Counted from the first letter of the stretch, positions 26,054 through 36,752 are shown. The stretch: DNA of 64,000 nt from Roseburia sp. AF12-17LB (GCF_003479605.1 NZ_QUHR01000001.1:496001-560000); one strand, 5' to 3'. Numbers and translations are program-made. The notes: generated by a model from the letters alone, not told the origin.

Positions 26054-27634
26054 ATGAAAAAGTTATTTTTGTATTTGACGGAATTTTTTGCAGGAATGTC
26101 AGTGATGGCAGTAGAGTTAGGCGCAAGCAGATTACTTGCACCATATTTTAGTTCTTCCCAGATAGTCTGGACAATCATTATCGGAACCATTATGATTGCC
26201 ATGGCATTGGGAAATATTTATGGCGGAAGGACGGCAGACAAATCACCGAACCCGGATAAACTGTATGGAAGAATTATCATTGCCGCAATCTGGATTGCAT
26301 TAATTCCGGTAGTGGGAAAATATATTATCATAGGAATATCAGCCCTTTTAATCTTTGCGGTAAATAATAATTTCCTGATTATTGCAGCTTTTGCAGCCTG
26401 CATGGTAATTTTCGTATTTCCGCTGTTTCTGTTGGGAACGGTAACACCATCCCTGGTAAAATATTCTGTTGATAATTTAGATGACAACGGAAAGACAGTA
26501 GGTACCTTAGGGGCATTTAACACCATCGGAAGCATCATTGGAACCTTTATCCCAACCTTTGTGACAATTCCGGCAGTAGGAACATCCGTTACATTTCTTA
26601 TCTTTGCGGGAATTTTACTGGCATTATCCATCGTATATTTTATCAATGCGCATACCGGAAAGAAGAAAATAGTTGCATCTATTCTGATATTTGCACTGTG
26701 CTGCGGGTTTGGATATTCCGACTCATTTGCATTCTGGGAAAATAATCTGACCTATGAGGGGGAATCCGTATATAACTATCTTCAGGTATACGAAAATCAG
26801 GACAAGGTGTCCTTATCCACCAATGTGTTATTCGGTGTGCAGTCTGTGTATATGAAGCAGGATGAACTGACCGGCATGTATTATGATTATGCCATGGCGG
26901 CACCGCTTATGTTAAAAGACAAAGAAATATCAGACATGGATGTGCTGATTCTTGGAATGGGAACCGGTACTTATGCAACCCAGTGCCGGAAATATTTTGG
27001 AGATATGAATGTGGAAGGTGTTGAAATTGATGAGAAGATTACAAAGCTTTCCAGACAGTATTTTTCACTTTCGGAGGATGTGCCGGTAACGACTTATGAT
27101 GGAAGAGCATTTTTAAATGCATCCGATAAGAAATACGATGTCATTATGGTAGATGCTTATCAGGATATTACGATTCCGTTTCAGATGTCTTCCGTTGAAT
27201 TTTTTACGCTGGTAAAAGAGCATTTAAATGAAAATGGCGTAATGGTGGTGAATATGAACATGCGTGGGCAGAAAGAAGGAAATATTAACCAGTATCTTTC
27301 CGACACCATAGGAAGTGTATTTGGAACAGAATATACTGTGGATGTGGCAGGCTCTACAAACCGGGAACTGTTTGCATCCGACAATGGAGAAATTTTAAAG
27401 AATCTTTCTAACAACATTTCCAAGCTTGAAAATCAGGAGTTAAAGGGAATGATGACAGAGGTATTGGCAGATACCGTTTCCTATGAAAAGGGCGATTATA
27501 TTCTTACAGATGATAAGGCACCGGTGGAACTTCTTGGAATGCAGGTGATTGATGAGATGATAAAAGATGAAGTTGCATATTATAAGGGAGTTTATAAAGA
27601 GGAAGGGCTGAAAGGACTGCTGAATTCCTTTTAA
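26054..27634 (+). CDS. Fused membrane / spermidine synthase-like protein
   Basis: 526 residues. The N-terminal 210 contain about seven hydrophobic helices starting FFAGMSVMAVELGASRLLAPYF, typical of the fused MFS/spermidine synthase family. The C-terminal half is a spermidine synthase-like Rossmann domain: ILGMGTGTYATQ, VEGVEIDEKITKLSRQYF, then YDVIMVDAYQD. The fold transfers aminopropyl groups from decarboxylated SAM in true spermidine synthases, but membrane-fused members are not proven to do so, and no speD is nearby. I chose ATG 26054 with AGAGG 5 nt upstream, rather than GTG 26048. It starts 11 nt after the phosphoesterase and is probably co-transcribed. Confidence 0.85.
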   Translation: MKKLFLYLTEFFAGMSVMAVELGASRLLAPYFSSSQIVWTIIIGTIMIAMALGNIYGGRTADKSPNPDKLYGRIIIAAIWIALIPVVGKYIIIGISALLIFAVNNNFLIIAAFAACMVIFVFPLFLLGTVTPSLVKYSVDNLDDNGKTVGTLGAFNTIGSIIGTFIPTFVTIPAVGTSVTFLIFAGILLALSIVYFINAHTGKKKIVASILIFALCCGFGYSDSFAFWENNLTYEGESVYNYLQVYENQDKVSLSTNVLFGVQSVYMKQDELTGMYYDYAMAAPLMLKDKEISDMDVLILGMGTGTYATQCRKYFGDMNVEGVEIDEKITKLSRQYFSLSEDVPVTTYDGRAFLNASDKKYDVIMVDAYQDITIPFQMSSVEFFTLVKEHLNENGVMVVNMNMRGQKEGNINQYLSDTIGSVFGTEYTVDVAGSTNRELFASDNGEILKNLSNNISKLENQELKGMMTEVLADTVSYEKGDYILTDDKAPVELLGMQVIDEMIKDEVAYYKGVYKEEGLKGLLNSF

Positions 27635-27675
27635 ATATAAGAAAAATAGTAATTAACAAAAATTGTCTGAAAATT

Positions 27676-27702
27676 TTAGCACTCACCTCTTGACAGTGCT
27701 AA
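27676..27702. promoter_or_regulatory. CIRCE element (HrcA operator) before clpB
   Basis: TTAGCACTC (27676-27684), 9 bp, CAGTGCTAA (27694-27702). The CIRCE consensus is TTAGCACTC-N9-GAGTGCTAA, so only one base differs. HrcA binding here represses heat-shock genes. The right half covers the -35 box of the clpB promoter. Confidence 0.95.
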
Positions 27703-27718
27703 TAATGCGTGCTATATT
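27690..27718 (+). promoter_or_regulatory. Sigma-A promoter of clpB
   Basis: TTGACA (27690-27695), 17 bp, TATATT (27713-27718). It overlaps the CIRCE operator, so HrcA would block RNA polymerase directly. Confidence 0.9.
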
Positions 27719-27781
27719 TATGCTTGGAAACAGAAATAACAAGAATTCGTTCATAGCACAGTGGGAAATGAGGTGAAAGAT

Positions 27782-30376
27782 ATGAACATTCAGAAATTTA
27801 CACAGAAGTCAATGGAAGCAATCCAGGATTGCGAAAAATTAGCATATGAATATGGCAATCAGGAAATCGAGCAGGAACATCTTTTAGTGGCATTACTGCA
27901 GCAGGAAGATGGACTGATTTTAAAACTGATCGAGAAAATGGAAATCCAGAAGGAGCATTTTGTAGACAATGCAATCCGCCATCTGGAAGCAAGAACCAAG
28001 GTGTCCGGCGGCCAGGTTTATGTCGGCCAGGCATTGAATAAGGTATTGATTAGTGCAGAGGATGAGGCAAAGCAGATGGGAGATGATTATGTCTCCGTAG
28101 AGCATCTGTTTTTATCCTTGTTAAAATATCCGAACCCTGCATTAAAGGAAATTTTTAAGGAATATGGTATTACAAGAGACCGTTTCCTGCAGGCACTGTC
28201 TACGGTGCGTGGCAACCAGCGTGTGACCTCCGATAATCCGGAAGCTACTTATGATACCTTAAATAAATATGGTTATGATATGGTAGAGAGGGCGAGAGAC
28301 CAGAAGCTGGATCCGGTCATCGGACGTGATGCAGAAATCCGGAATGTAGTGCGAATTTTGTCCCGTAAGACGAAAAACAATCCGGTACTGATTGGCGAAC
28401 CCGGTGTAGGTAAAACCGCAGTTGTAGAGGGACTGGCACAACGGATTGTACGTGGTGATGTTCCGGAAGGATTAAAGGATAAGAAGCTCTTTGCACTGGA
28501 TATGGGTGCATTGGTAGCCGGAGCAAAATACCGTGGTGAATTTGAGGAACGTCTGAAAGCAGTATTGGATGAAGTAAAGAAATCTGAAGGACAGATTATC
28601 CTCTTTATCGATGAGCTGCATACCATTGTCGGTGCAGGAAAAACCGATGGAGCCATGGATGCCGGACAGCTTTTAAAACCAATGCTTGCCCGTGGAGAAC
28701 TGCATTGTATCGGTGCTACCACATTGGATGAGTACCGGGAATACATTGAAAAGGATGCCGCATTGGAACGAAGATTCCAGCCGGTTATGGTAGACGAACC
28801 AACGGTAGAAGATACTATTTCTATCCTGCGTGGATTAAAGGAGAGGTATGAAGTATTCCATGGAGTAAAGATTACCGACAGTGCACTGGTTTCCGCAGCA
28901 GTGCTTTCAAACCGTTATATCTCAGACCGGTTCTTACCGGATAAGGCAATTGACCTGGTGGATGAAGCCTGTGCACTGATTAAGACAGAGCTTGATTCCA
29001 TGCCGACTGAGTTAGATGAACTGAACCGTCGTGTCATGCAGTTAGAGATTGAAGAGACTGCATTGAAAAAAGAGGATGACCGTCTGAGCCAGGAGCGTCT
29101 GGCAGACTTACAGAAAGAGTTAGCAGAGCTTCGGAGTGAGTTCCAGAATAAGAAGGCACAGTGGGACAATGAAAAGAAATCCGTAGAGAAAGTCCAGAAG
29201 CTGCGTGAGGATTTGGAAAGCCTGAAAAATGAAATCCAGCAGGCAGAGCAGAGCTATGATTTAAATAAAGCGGCAGAATTAAAATATGGTAAGCTGCCTC
29301 AGTTACAGCAGCAGTTGGAAATTGAAGAAGAGAAAGTCAAAGGTGAAGATTTATCACTGGTACATGAAAGTGTCAGCGAAGAAGAAATCGCAAAGATTAT
29401 CTCCCGCTGGACCGGAATCCCGGTAGCCAAACTGACCGAGAGCGAACGAAATAAGACACTGCACCTTGATGAAGAACTGCATAAACGTGTCATTGGACAG
29501 GACGAGGGCGTTACCAAGGTAACAGAAGCAATCATCCGTTCCAAAGCCGGAATCAAAGACCCGAGCAAGCCAATCGGTTCTTTCCTGTTCTTAGGACCAA
29601 CCGGTGTAGGTAAGACAGAGCTTGCCAAAGCATTAGCAAGCTGCCTTTTCGATGATGAATCCAATATGGTCCGTCTCGATATGAGCGAGTATATGGAGAA
29701 ATATTCCGTCTCCCGTCTGATTGGAGCACCTCCTGGATATGTAGGCTATGATGAAGGTGGTCAGCTGACGGAGGCAGTCCGCCGGAAACCGTATTCCGTA
29801 GTCCTCTTTGATGAGGTGGAAAAAGCACATCCGGATGTCTTTAATGTACTGCTTCAGGTACTGGATGACGGACGAATTACCGATTCCCAGGGACGTACCG
29901 TAGACTTTAAGAATACCATTATTATCATGACTTCTAACTTAGGCTCCATGCATCTGTTGGAGGGCATTGACGAAAATGGCGAGATTCGTCCGGAAGCAGA
30001 AGAAGCTGTTATGGAAGAACTGAAGGGTAACTTCCGGCCGGAATTTTTAAACCGTCTGGATGAAATCATTATGTTCAAGCCGCTGACCAAAGACAACATC
30101 GGCAACATTATCAAGTTACTGATGGAAGATCTGAATAAACGTCTTGCAGACCGTGAACTGAAAGTGGAACTGACTAAGGCTGCTGAGGATTATATTACCG
30201 AGAAAGGTTATGACCCGGTATATGGTGCAAGACCGCTGAAACGTTTCCTGCAGAAATATGTGGAGACATTGGCAGCAAAATTGATTCTTGCAGATAAAGT
30301 CAGAGAGGGAGATACCATTCTTATCGACCTTACCGATGGAGAACTGACTGCCAGCGCAAAACCGGCGACCGCCTGA
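27782..30376 (+). CDS. clpB: ATP-dependent chaperone ClpB
   Basis: 864 residues with the full ClpB layout. An N-terminal double Clp repeat is followed by AAA1 with Walker A GEPGVGKT at about residues 205-212. The long coiled-coil middle domain, roughly 400-530, is what separates ClpB from ClpA/ClpC. AAA2 has GPTGVGKTE near 605-613, then the C-terminal domain. With DnaK it pulls proteins out of aggregates. The start at ATG 27782 has GAGGTG about 6 nt upstream; an earlier GTG at 27761 lacks one. The CIRCE element shows HrcA heat-shock control. No clear T-tract terminator follows. Confidence 0.96.
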   Translation: MNIQKFTQKSMEAIQDCEKLAYEYGNQEIEQEHLLVALLQQEDGLILKLIEKMEIQKEHFVDNAIRHLEARTKVSGGQVYVGQALNKVLISAEDEAKQMGDDYVSVEHLFLSLLKYPNPALKEIFKEYGITRDRFLQALSTVRGNQRVTSDNPEATYDTLNKYGYDMVERARDQKLDPVIGRDAEIRNVVRILSRKTKNNPVLIGEPGVGKTAVVEGLAQRIVRGDVPEGLKDKKLFALDMGALVAGAKYRGEFEERLKAVLDEVKKSEGQIILFIDELHTIVGAGKTDGAMDAGQLLKPMLARGELHCIGATTLDEYREYIEKDAALERRFQPVMVDEPTVEDTISILRGLKERYEVFHGVKITDSALVSAAVLSNRYISDRFLPDKAIDLVDEACALIKTELDSMPTELDELNRRVMQLEIEETALKKEDDRLSQERLADLQKELAELRSEFQNKKAQWDNEKKSVEKVQKLREDLESLKNEIQQAEQSYDLNKAAELKYGKLPQLQQQLEIEEEKVKGEDLSLVHESVSEEEIAKIISRWTGIPVAKLTESERNKTLHLDEELHKRVIGQDEGVTKVTEAIIRSKAGIKDPSKPIGSFLFLGPTGVGKTELAKALASCLFDDESNMVRLDMSEYMEKYSVSRLIGAPPGYVGYDEGGQLTEAVRRKPYSVVLFDEVEKAHPDVFNVLLQVLDDGRITDSQGRTVDFKNTIIIMTSNLGSMHLLEGIDENGEIRPEAEEAVMEELKGNFRPEFLNRLDEIIMFKPLTKDNIGNIIKLLMEDLNKRLADRELKVELTKAAEDYITEKGYDPVYGARPLKRFLQKYVETLAAKLILADKVREGDTILIDLTDGELTASAKPATA

Positions 30377-30388
30377 AATGGTTCAAGT

Positions 30389-30428
30389 CTGACATAATAA
30401 GAAATGCAGTTGCTGCATATATTGTCAG
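30389..30428. other. Stem-loop downstream of clpB
   Basis: CTGACA (30389-30394) pairs with TGTCAG (30423-30428), enclosing ATGCAG-ttg-CTGCAT (30404-30418). There is no U-tract, so it is not a normal terminator; it may be an mRNA-end or processing structure. Confidence 0.35.
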
Positions 30429-30453
30429 GAGAGCAGAAAAGTAACGGTGTAAA

Positions 30454-31149
30454 ATGAGTCGAATCCGAAAAGCATTGATATGGATGAATCTGGCACTGGC
30501 GGTATTGGTAATTGCCGCCGGAGCCTGTCGGATCCGTGTCAATCATCTGGTAAATGCAGAGAGTATGAATACAAAGAAAACAAGTGGAATAAAAGAGGTT
30601 GCATTGACATTTGACGATGGACCAAGCCCGGAATGTACGAAAGATTTACTGGAAGGGCTGAAGGAGCGCAATGTCAAAGCAACCTTTTTTGTGATCGGAG
30701 AGAAAGCAGAGGCATATCCGGATTTGATAAAGAAAATTCAGGATGATGGGCATATCATAGGAAATCATTCCTATACCCATGTGAACCTTGGCATCTTATC
30801 GAAGAAAGATGCCTGTGAGCAGATTCGAAAGACCAATGATGCCATTTATCAGATTACCGGGGAATATCCGCAGTTTTTGCGTTCTCCTTTCGGAAGCACC
30901 CAGAAGAATCTGGACTGTCAGATGAATATGATAGAGGTGCTCTGGGATGTAGACCCAAGGGACTGGGAGGTGCAGAATAAGGAAAAAGTCGTCAATAAAG
31001 TAATGACGGATGTCAAAGATGGTGATATTATTTTATTACATGACGGTTATGACAGCAGTATGCTGGCAGCCTTTGAGATTATTGACCGGCTGCAGGCACA
31101 GGGTTATGAATTTGTAACGGTAGATAAGCTGATATTTGAGTTACCTTGA
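30454..31149 (+). CDS. Polysaccharide deacetylase (NodB domain), membrane-anchored
   Basis: 231 residues. A basic start plus one hydrophobic helix (about residues 8-24) form a signal anchor. NodB motif 1 is TFDDGP (Asp54, Asp55), motif 2 is HSYTH with His105 and His109, motif 3 is RSPFG (usually RxPYG), and a late LLHD carries the catalytic His. These enzymes remove acetyl groups from peptidoglycan or other glycans at the cell surface; the length and DPRDW motif resemble the PdaA/CE4 group. The ribosome binding site is weak. The previous gene is clpB, 77 bp away. Confidence 0.88.
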   Translation: MSRIRKALIWMNLALAVLVIAAGACRIRVNHLVNAESMNTKKTSGIKEVALTFDDGPSPECTKDLLEGLKERNVKATFFVIGEKAEAYPDLIKKIQDDGHIIGNHSYTHVNLGILSKKDACEQIRKTNDAIYQITGEYPQFLRSPFGSTQKNLDCQMNMIEVLWDVDPRDWEVQNKEKVVNKVMTDVKDGDIILLHDGYDSSMLAAFEIIDRLQAQGYEFVTVDKLIFELP

Positions 31150-31220
31150 GAAAAAAGAATGTTTCAATGGATTTTTGGTGTGTTTTCACTGGAAAATCGA
31201 GAAAAAATACCAGAATAGAC

Positions 31221-31249
31221 TTGTCAAAAGACAAAAATTAAGGTATGGT
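31221..31249 (+). promoter_or_regulatory. Promoter of the rarA operon
   Basis: TTGTCA (31221-31226), 17 bp, TATGGT (31244-31249), in a 208-bp A-rich intergenic region that otherwise shows nothing recognisable. Confidence 0.6.
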
Positions 31250-31372
31250 ATCTTAGGATGAAATGAATTATTTTAAAGCTCAAATGTCATTTTGAAACCA
31301 AAAAAGTATAAAAATGAAGAAAAATAAGAGTAAAAATGCAAGATTCGTTTTGAAATTATGCAAGGAGCAAAA

Positions 31373-32698
31373 ATGGATTTATTTGATTACATGCGGGAAC
31401 AGAATATGGAAAAAGAGTCTCCCCTTGCGGCAAGACTTCGTCCCACGACCTTAGACGAAGTAGTCGGGCAGGAACATATTATCGGAAAGGACAAGCTGTT
31501 ATATCGTGCCATTAAAGCAGATAAGTTAAGTTCTATTCTTTTCTATGGACCGCCGGGAACCGGAAAGACCACGTTGGCAAAAGTGATTGCCAATACCACC
31601 AGTGCTGAATTCCTTCAGATGAATGCTACATCTGCAGGAAAGAAGGACATGGAGGAAGTGGTGCAGCAGGCAAAGAACAATCAGGGAATGTATGGAAAGA
31701 AAACGATTCTTTTCATCGACGAGATTCATCGTTTTAATAAAGGACAGCAGGACTACCTTCTGCCTTTTGTAGAAGACGGAACGATTATCCTGATTGGTGC
31801 CACAACGGAAAATCCATATTTTGAAGTCAATGGAGCTTTACTATCCCGTTCCATTATTTTCGAACTGCATGCACTGGAAAAAGAAGATATTAAGAAGCTT
31901 TTGGTGCGGGCAGTTACCGATAAGGAAAAGGGAATGGGTGCATATCAGGCAGTCATCGACGAGGATGCACTGGAATTCATGGCAGATGTTGCCAATGGAG
32001 ATGCAAGAGCAGCCCTTACCGCCATTGAACTTGGAATCTTAACCACACCACGAAGCGAAGACGGACTTATCCATATTACAATCGATGTGGCACAGGAATG
32101 TATCCAGAAGCGTGTAGTGAAATATGATAAGGCAGGCGATAATCATTATGATACGATTTCTGCATTTATCAAAAGTATCCGTGGAACAGACCCGGATGCA
32201 GCCCTTTATTACCTCGCAAGAATGTTATATGCAGGAGAAGATATCCGTTTCATCGCAAGAAGAATCATGATCAGCGCGGCAGAGGATGTTGGTACAGCAG
32301 ACCCGATGGCATTGAATGTAGCGGTTTCTGCAGCACAGGCAGTAGAACGTATCGGTATGCCGGAGGCACAGATTATTCTTGCAGAAGCAGTTGCCTATGT
32401 GGCAAGTGCCCCAAAGAGTAATGCATCCTATATGGGACTGAATCGAGCGATGGATGTGGTAGAACATACCAAAACGGCACCGATACCAAATCACTTAAAG
32501 GATGCACATTACAAATCCGCTGGAAAATTAGGACATGGTCTGGGTTATCTTTATTCCCATGATTACCCGCACCACTATGTCAGACAGCAGTATCTTCCGG
32601 ACGGGCTGACGGATTCGGTATTTTACGAGCCGACCGACAATGGAAAAGAAAAAGAAATCGCCCAGTGGCTTCACTGGTTAAAAGAAAATGATGAATGA
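31373..32698 (+). CDS. rarA: Replication-associated recombination protein A (MgsA/RarA AAA+ ATPase)
   Basis: 441 residues. The start PLAARLRPTTLDEVVGQEHI is diagnostic of RarA/MgsA/WRNIP1. Walker A is GPPGTGKTT, Walker B is TILFIDEIHRF, and GATTENPYF is sensor 1. The C-terminal MgsA oligomerisation domain includes LGYLYSHDYPHHYVRQQYLP. It works at stalled replication forks with single-strand binding protein. I chose ATG 31373 because AAGGAG lies 6 nt upstream and a start at 31358 would overlap it. Downstream genes overlap or are close, suggesting an operon with the aminotransferase. Confidence 0.95.
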   Translation: MDLFDYMREQNMEKESPLAARLRPTTLDEVVGQEHIIGKDKLLYRAIKADKLSSILFYGPPGTGKTTLAKVIANTTSAEFLQMNATSAGKKDMEEVVQQAKNNQGMYGKKTILFIDEIHRFNKGQQDYLLPFVEDGTIILIGATTENPYFEVNGALLSRSIIFELHALEKEDIKKLLVRAVTDKEKGMGAYQAVIDEDALEFMADVANGDARAALTAIELGILTTPRSEDGLIHITIDVAQECIQKRVVKYDKAGDNHYDTISAFIKSIRGTDPDAALYYLARMLYAGEDIRFIARRIMISAAEDVGTADPMALNVAVSAAQAVERIGMPEAQIILAEAVAYVASAPKSNASYMGLNRAMDVVEHTKTAPIPNHLKDAHYKSAGKLGHGLGYLYSHDYPHHYVRQQYLPDGLTDSVFYEPTDNGKEKEIAQWLHWLKENDE

Positions 32699-32717
32699 TA
32701 CAGGAGGAAGGAATAAG

Positions 32718-34001
32718 ATGCAGTCTTATCAGGAAATGTCAAAAGAAGAATTGTATAAGGTAAAGGAAGGCCTTGAAAAAGAATATGCAAAATACAAGGG
32801 AATGGGTCTTTCTTTAAATATGGCAAGAGGAAAGCCGGCAGCAACCCAGCTCGACCTTGCTATGCCGATGCTGGATGTATTAAACAGCAGCAGTAAATTA
32901 ATTGCAGAAGATGGTACAGACTGTAGAAATTATGGAGAATTAAAAGGAATTCCGGAAGCAAGAAAATTAATTGCAGATATGGTAGGAAGCACACCGGACC
33001 ATGTCTTTGTATACGGTAATTCCAGTTTAAATGTTATGTACGATACCGTATCCCGCTCCTTTACCCACGGTGTCATGGGAAGTACACCATGGTGCAAACT
33101 GGATAAAGTAAAATTCTTATGTCCGGTACCGGGTTATGACCGTCATTTCGGTGTAACAGAATTCTTTGGCGTAGAAATGGTAAATGTACCGATGACTTCT
33201 GAAGGACCGGATATGGATATGGTAGAGCGTCTGGTAAGCAGTGATGATTCCATCAAAGGAATCTGGTGTGTACCAAAATATTCCAATCCGCAGGGAATTA
33301 CTTATTCCGATGAAACTGTCCGCCGTATGGCAGCATTAAAGCCGGCAGCAGAAGACTTCCGTATTTACTGGGACAATGCCTATGTAATTCATCATCTCTA
33401 TGAAGATGAGCAGGACAGCCTTTTAGACATCATCAGCGAATGTGAGAAAGCCGGCAACCCGGATATGGTATATGAATTCTGCTCTACATCAAAGGTAAGC
33501 TTCCCGGGAAGCGGTATTGCCGCAATCGTAACTTCCAAGGCAAACCTTGATTTCATTGAAAAACAGTTTACGATGCAGACTATCGGACATGATAAGATTA
33601 ATCAGCTTCGTCATGTACGTTATTTCAAAAATATTGACGGAATCAATGCACATATGATGAAACAGGCTGCAATTATGCGTCCGAAGTTTGAAATGGTAGA
33701 AAAAACATTACAGGATGAATTAGGCGGGCTTGGAATCGGTTCCTGGATTAGCCCGAAGGGTGGATACTTCATCTGCTTTAATACTTTGCCGGGATGTGCA
33801 AAGAGTGTTGTTGCCAAAGCAAAAGAAGCAGGCGTTGTTATGACACCGGCAGGAGCACCTTTCCCTTATGGAAAAGACCCGGAGGATTCTGTTATCCGTA
33901 TTGCACCAAGCTTCCCGACTATGGAAGAACTTGAGACAGCAACTAAAATTTTTGTACTTTGCGTCAAACTTGCAAGCGTAGAAAAACTGCTTGCAGAATA
34001 G
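32718..34001 (+). CDS. Aspartate aminotransferase, PF12897-type PLP enzyme
   Basis: 427 residues. LNMARGKPAATQLDLA, CPVPGYDRHF, WCVPKYSNPQGITYSDE (binding the PLP pyridine ring) and STSKVSFPGSG with the Schiff-base Lys are the pattern of the putative AspAT group known from Corynebacterium AspT, rather than of classical AspC. It likely interconverts aspartate and 2-oxoglutarate with oxaloacetate and glutamate. I chose ATG 32718 because AGGAGGAAGG precedes it; the long frame begins inside rarA. The gene starts 19 nt after rarA. A DMT transporter gene follows 10 nt later. Confidence 0.87.
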   Translation: MQSYQEMSKEELYKVKEGLEKEYAKYKGMGLSLNMARGKPAATQLDLAMPMLDVLNSSSKLIAEDGTDCRNYGELKGIPEARKLIADMVGSTPDHVFVYGNSSLNVMYDTVSRSFTHGVMGSTPWCKLDKVKFLCPVPGYDRHFGVTEFFGVEMVNVPMTSEGPDMDMVERLVSSDDSIKGIWCVPKYSNPQGITYSDETVRRMAALKPAAEDFRIYWDNAYVIHHLYEDEQDSLLDIISECEKAGNPDMVYEFCSTSKVSFPGSGIAAIVTSKANLDFIEKQFTMQTIGHDKINQLRHVRYFKNIDGINAHMMKQAAIMRPKFEMVEKTLQDELGGLGIGSWISPKGGYFICFNTLPGCAKSVVAKAKEAGVVMTPAGAPFPYGKDPEDSVIRIAPSFPTMEELETATKIFVLCVKLASVEKLLAE

Positions 34002-34011
34002 AAAGAATCAT

Positions 34012-34872
34012 ATGAAACAGGAAAAAAGACAGGGAATTTTATTTATTATAGGAGCAGGGTTCTTTTTTGCACTGATGACATTTTTTGTCCGGCTGTCAGG
34101 AGACCTGCCTACGATGGAAAAGGCTTTTTTCCGAAATGCAGTAGCTGCCGTTGTGGCAGCTTTTCTGCTCATCCGGGCAAAAGAGCCATTCTATGCACCA
34201 AAGAAAAGCTGGGGCGGACTGTTCATGCGAAGCTTCTGCGGAACGGTAGGATTAGTCTGTAATTTCTATGCCATTGACCGGCTGAATATTGCAGATGCCA
34301 ATATGTTAAATAAGTTATCGCCTTTCTTTGCAATTATTATGTCAACCTTTATTTTAAAGGAAAAGGCAAATAAAGTAGAATGGGGAGCAGTCGTGCTGGC
34401 ATTTACCGGAGCCTTGCTTGTCATTAAGCCATCCTTTGACATACAGTTTGTTTACGGATTAATTGGAGCACTGGGCGGACTGGGGGCAGGAATTGCTTAT
34501 ACCTATGTGCGTAAATTGGGGAAAATGGGAGTGAAGGGACCGGTTATCGTCCTTTGTTTTTCACTCTTTTCCTGTGTTGTCACATTGCCGTTTTTTATCA
34601 TCGGATATAAGCCCATGAGCATGACACAGTTTGTCTGCCTTATGCTGGCTGGTGTATGTGCAGCAGGCGGACAGATCTGCATTACCACAGCATATACGAA
34701 AGCACCGGCAAAAGAGATATCTGTTTTTGATTACACCCAGATTATCTTTGCGGCACTTCTTGGCATTCTGTTCCTGGACCAGATACCGGATGCCCTCAGT
34801 GTTGCAGGCTATATTGTAATCATTGGAACTGCCATATTTAAGTGGCAGTATAATATGAAACACGACACCTAG
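34012..34872 (+). CDS. EamA/DMT-family transporter
   Basis: 286 residues with ten hydrophobic helices arranged as two EamA repeats of five. FFFALMTFFVRLSGDLP begins repeat 1, and GGLGAGIAYTYVRKLGK begins repeat 2. Family members export or import amino acids and other small metabolites; the substrate is not readable. The start ATG at 34012 has only a weak SD (AGAAAG); a TTG at 33991 overlaps the aminotransferase end. It is probably the last gene of the rarA operon. Confidence 0.87.
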   Translation: MKQEKRQGILFIIGAGFFFALMTFFVRLSGDLPTMEKAFFRNAVAAVVAAFLLIRAKEPFYAPKKSWGGLFMRSFCGTVGLVCNFYAIDRLNIADANMLNKLSPFFAIIMSTFILKEKANKVEWGAVVLAFTGALLVIKPSFDIQFVYGLIGALGGLGAGIAYTYVRKLGKMGVKGPVIVLCFSLFSCVVTLPFFIIGYKPMSMTQFVCLMLAGVCAAGGQICITTAYTKAPAKEISVFDYTQIIFAALLGILFLDQIPDALSVAGYIVIIGTAIFKWQYNMKHDT

Positions 34873-34984
34873 AAAAGGGAACTGGAAAAGATATCTGAAA
34901 ATGCACTTTTTTACGGTAATGCGTAAAATTACAGTTGCGTTGAATCAGGCTATCACTTATAATGATACTCAAAGTAAATATATT

Positions 34985-35396
34985 GGGCGATTGCGAAATT
35001 GGATAACCAGTCTTTCCAATGTTTGACATCGTCGCTGCATTGTTCGTCAACTTCAGATGCATGATAAGGGCTGTTAGGGGCACTTAGAATTTCGTCTGTT
35101 CTTTGGCAACGCTGGCACAGGGACGTGCCAGCGAGGCGCAATTGAACATGGATGTGAATTTGCGCCGGTTGCCGGAATGTACGATGTCCATGCCGAAATT
35201 CTTAGTGCTCCTTGCAGGCTTTATGCCGCATCTGCAGTTGGCGGACAGTACAGCGACCCCGTCAAAGCAACGGAAAGACAGTTTACAATCAAGCAAAACA
35301 TACACTTAAGAACTGCTGGCATTCCAGTACAAATAACTCCAAATCCCCTTTCATAGCAAAATTTTGAAAGAAAAGCTGTCCCCTTTCGCAATCGCC
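34985..35396. mobile_element. Palindromic element 2 (about 412 bp) upstream of glyA
   Basis: The ends are perfect inverted repeats: GGCGATTGCGAAA (34986-34998) and TTTCGCAATCGCC (35384-35396). The interior closely follows element 1. Shared strings include AGTCTTTCCAATGTTTG, GATAAGGGCTGTTAGGGG, AAGACAGTTTA and AAGAACTGCTGGCATT. The core repeats the branched structure: hairpin CGCTGGCAC/GTGCCAGCG (35110-35133) and stem GGCGCA/TGCGCC (35135-35140 with 35161-35166). Flanks AGTAAATATATT and AGAAAATCACAT are only loosely alike, so a target duplication, if present, has decayed. It ends 32 nt before the glyA start. Small ORFs inside are not believable genes. Confidence 0.75.
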
Positions 35397-35428
35397 TAAA
35401 GAAAATCACATAGAGAAGGAGAAGAAAC

Positions 35429-36667
35429 ATGTATACATTAGAAGATATTCAGGCAGTGGACATGGAAGTTGCAGATGCCATTACCAAAGAATTTGACCGT
35501 CAGAACAGCCACATCGAGCTGATTGCATCCGAGAACTGGGTAAGCCCGGCAGTAATGTCAGCAATGGGCAGTGTAATGACCAATAAATATGCAGAAGGCT
35601 ATCCGGGAAAGAGATATTATGGTGGATGTGACTGCGTTGATATTGTAGAGAACCTGGCAATTGAGAGAGCAAAAGAACTGTTTGGCTGTGACTATGTAAA
35701 CGTACAGCCACATTCCGGTGCTCAGGCAAACATGGCTGTACAGTTCGCAATTTTAAAACCGGGTGACACCGTAATGGGAATGAACTTAGACCACGGCGGA
35801 CATTTAACACACGGAAGCCCGGTAAACTTCTCTGGAACTTATTTCCATATTGTACCTTATGGTGTAAATGATGAAGGCTTCATTGACTACGATAACGTAA
35901 TGAAGATTGCAATGGAATGTAAGCCAAAGATGATTATTGCAGGTGCGTCCGCATATGCAAGAACCATTGATTTCAAGAAATTCCGTGAAATCGCAGATGC
36001 CTGTGGTGCAGTTCTTATGGTTGATATGGCACATATTGCCGGACTTGTTGCAGCCGGACTTCATCCAAGCCCAATTCCATATGCAGATGTTGTAACAACA
36101 ACAACCCATAAAACCTTAAGAGGACCAAGAGGCGGAATGATTCTCTGCAATCAGGAAGCAGCAGATAAATATAACTTTAACAAGGCAGTATTCCCGGGAA
36201 TCCAGGGCGGACCTCTGATGCATGTCATTGCAGCAAAGGCAGTCTGCTTGAAAGAAGCATTACAGCCGGAATTCAAGGTATATCAGCAGGGTATTATTGA
36301 TAATGCCCAGGCACTTTGCAAGGGATTATTAAGCCGTGATATCAAGATTGTATCCGGCGGAACTGACAACCATCTGATGTTAGTAGACCTTACTAATTAT
36401 GATTTGACAGGTAAGGCAGTAGAAAAATTATTAGACTCTGTAAATATCACCTGTAATAAGAATACCATTCCGAATGATCCAAAGTCTCCATTTGTAACCA
36501 GTGGCGTCCGTCTCGGTACTGCAGCTGTTACATCAAGAGGCATGAATACAGAGGATATGGATAAGATTGCAGAAGCAATTGCCATGATGATTAAAGAGGG
36601 TGAAACAGCTTCTGAAAAAGCAAGAGCAATCGTATCAGAGTTAACTGCAAAATATCCTTTGAAATAA
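35429..36667 (+). CDS. glyA: Serine hydroxymethyltransferase
   Basis: 412 residues. [51 protein letters not shown] and [14 protein letters not shown] (Schiff-base Lys) are classic SHMT sequences. It converts serine and tetrahydrofolate to glycine and methylene-THF, the main one-carbon source. SD GAAGGAGAAG precedes the ATG. The promoter must lie within or before palindromic element 2, which ends 32 nt upstream. I looked for a glycine riboswitch and saw none. Confidence 0.97.
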   Translation: MYTLEDIQAVDMEVADAITKEFDRQNSHIELIASENWVSPAVMSAMGSVMTNKYAEGYPGKRYYGGCDCVDIVENLAIERAKELFGCDYVNVQPHSGAQANMAVQFAILKPGDTVMGMNLDHGGHLTHGSPVNFSGTYFHIVPYGVNDEGFIDYDNVMKIAMECKPKMIIAGASAYARTIDFKKFREIADACGAVLMVDMAHIAGLVAAGLHPSPIPYADVVTTTTHKTLRGPRGGMILCNQEAADKYNFNKAVFPGIQGGPLMHVIAAKAVCLKEALQPEFKVYQQGIIDNAQALCKGLLSRDIKIVSGGTDNHLMLVDLTNYDLTGKAVEKLLDSVNITCNKNTIPNDPKSPFVTSGVRLGTAAVTSRGMNTEDMDKIAEAIAMMIKEGETASEKARAIVSELTAKYPLK

Positions 36668-36752
36668 ATCACAAAAAATTTCGTCAGGAAATTAATGATT
36701 TCTTAAGAAATCTTAGGAATTATCCATGCTGTATTTCAGATAAGAAAATGAT

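Noticed and set aside
34873..35428. Glycine riboswitch before glyA
   Set aside because: The region is filled by the palindromic element, whose sequence matches the element before the DUF1294 gene, not a glycine aptamer.
36397..36672. Reverse-strand ORFs inside glyA, uraA, clpB, cstA, serS and other strong genes
   Set aside because: They are shadows of well-identified coding regions, without ribosome binding sites or family matches.
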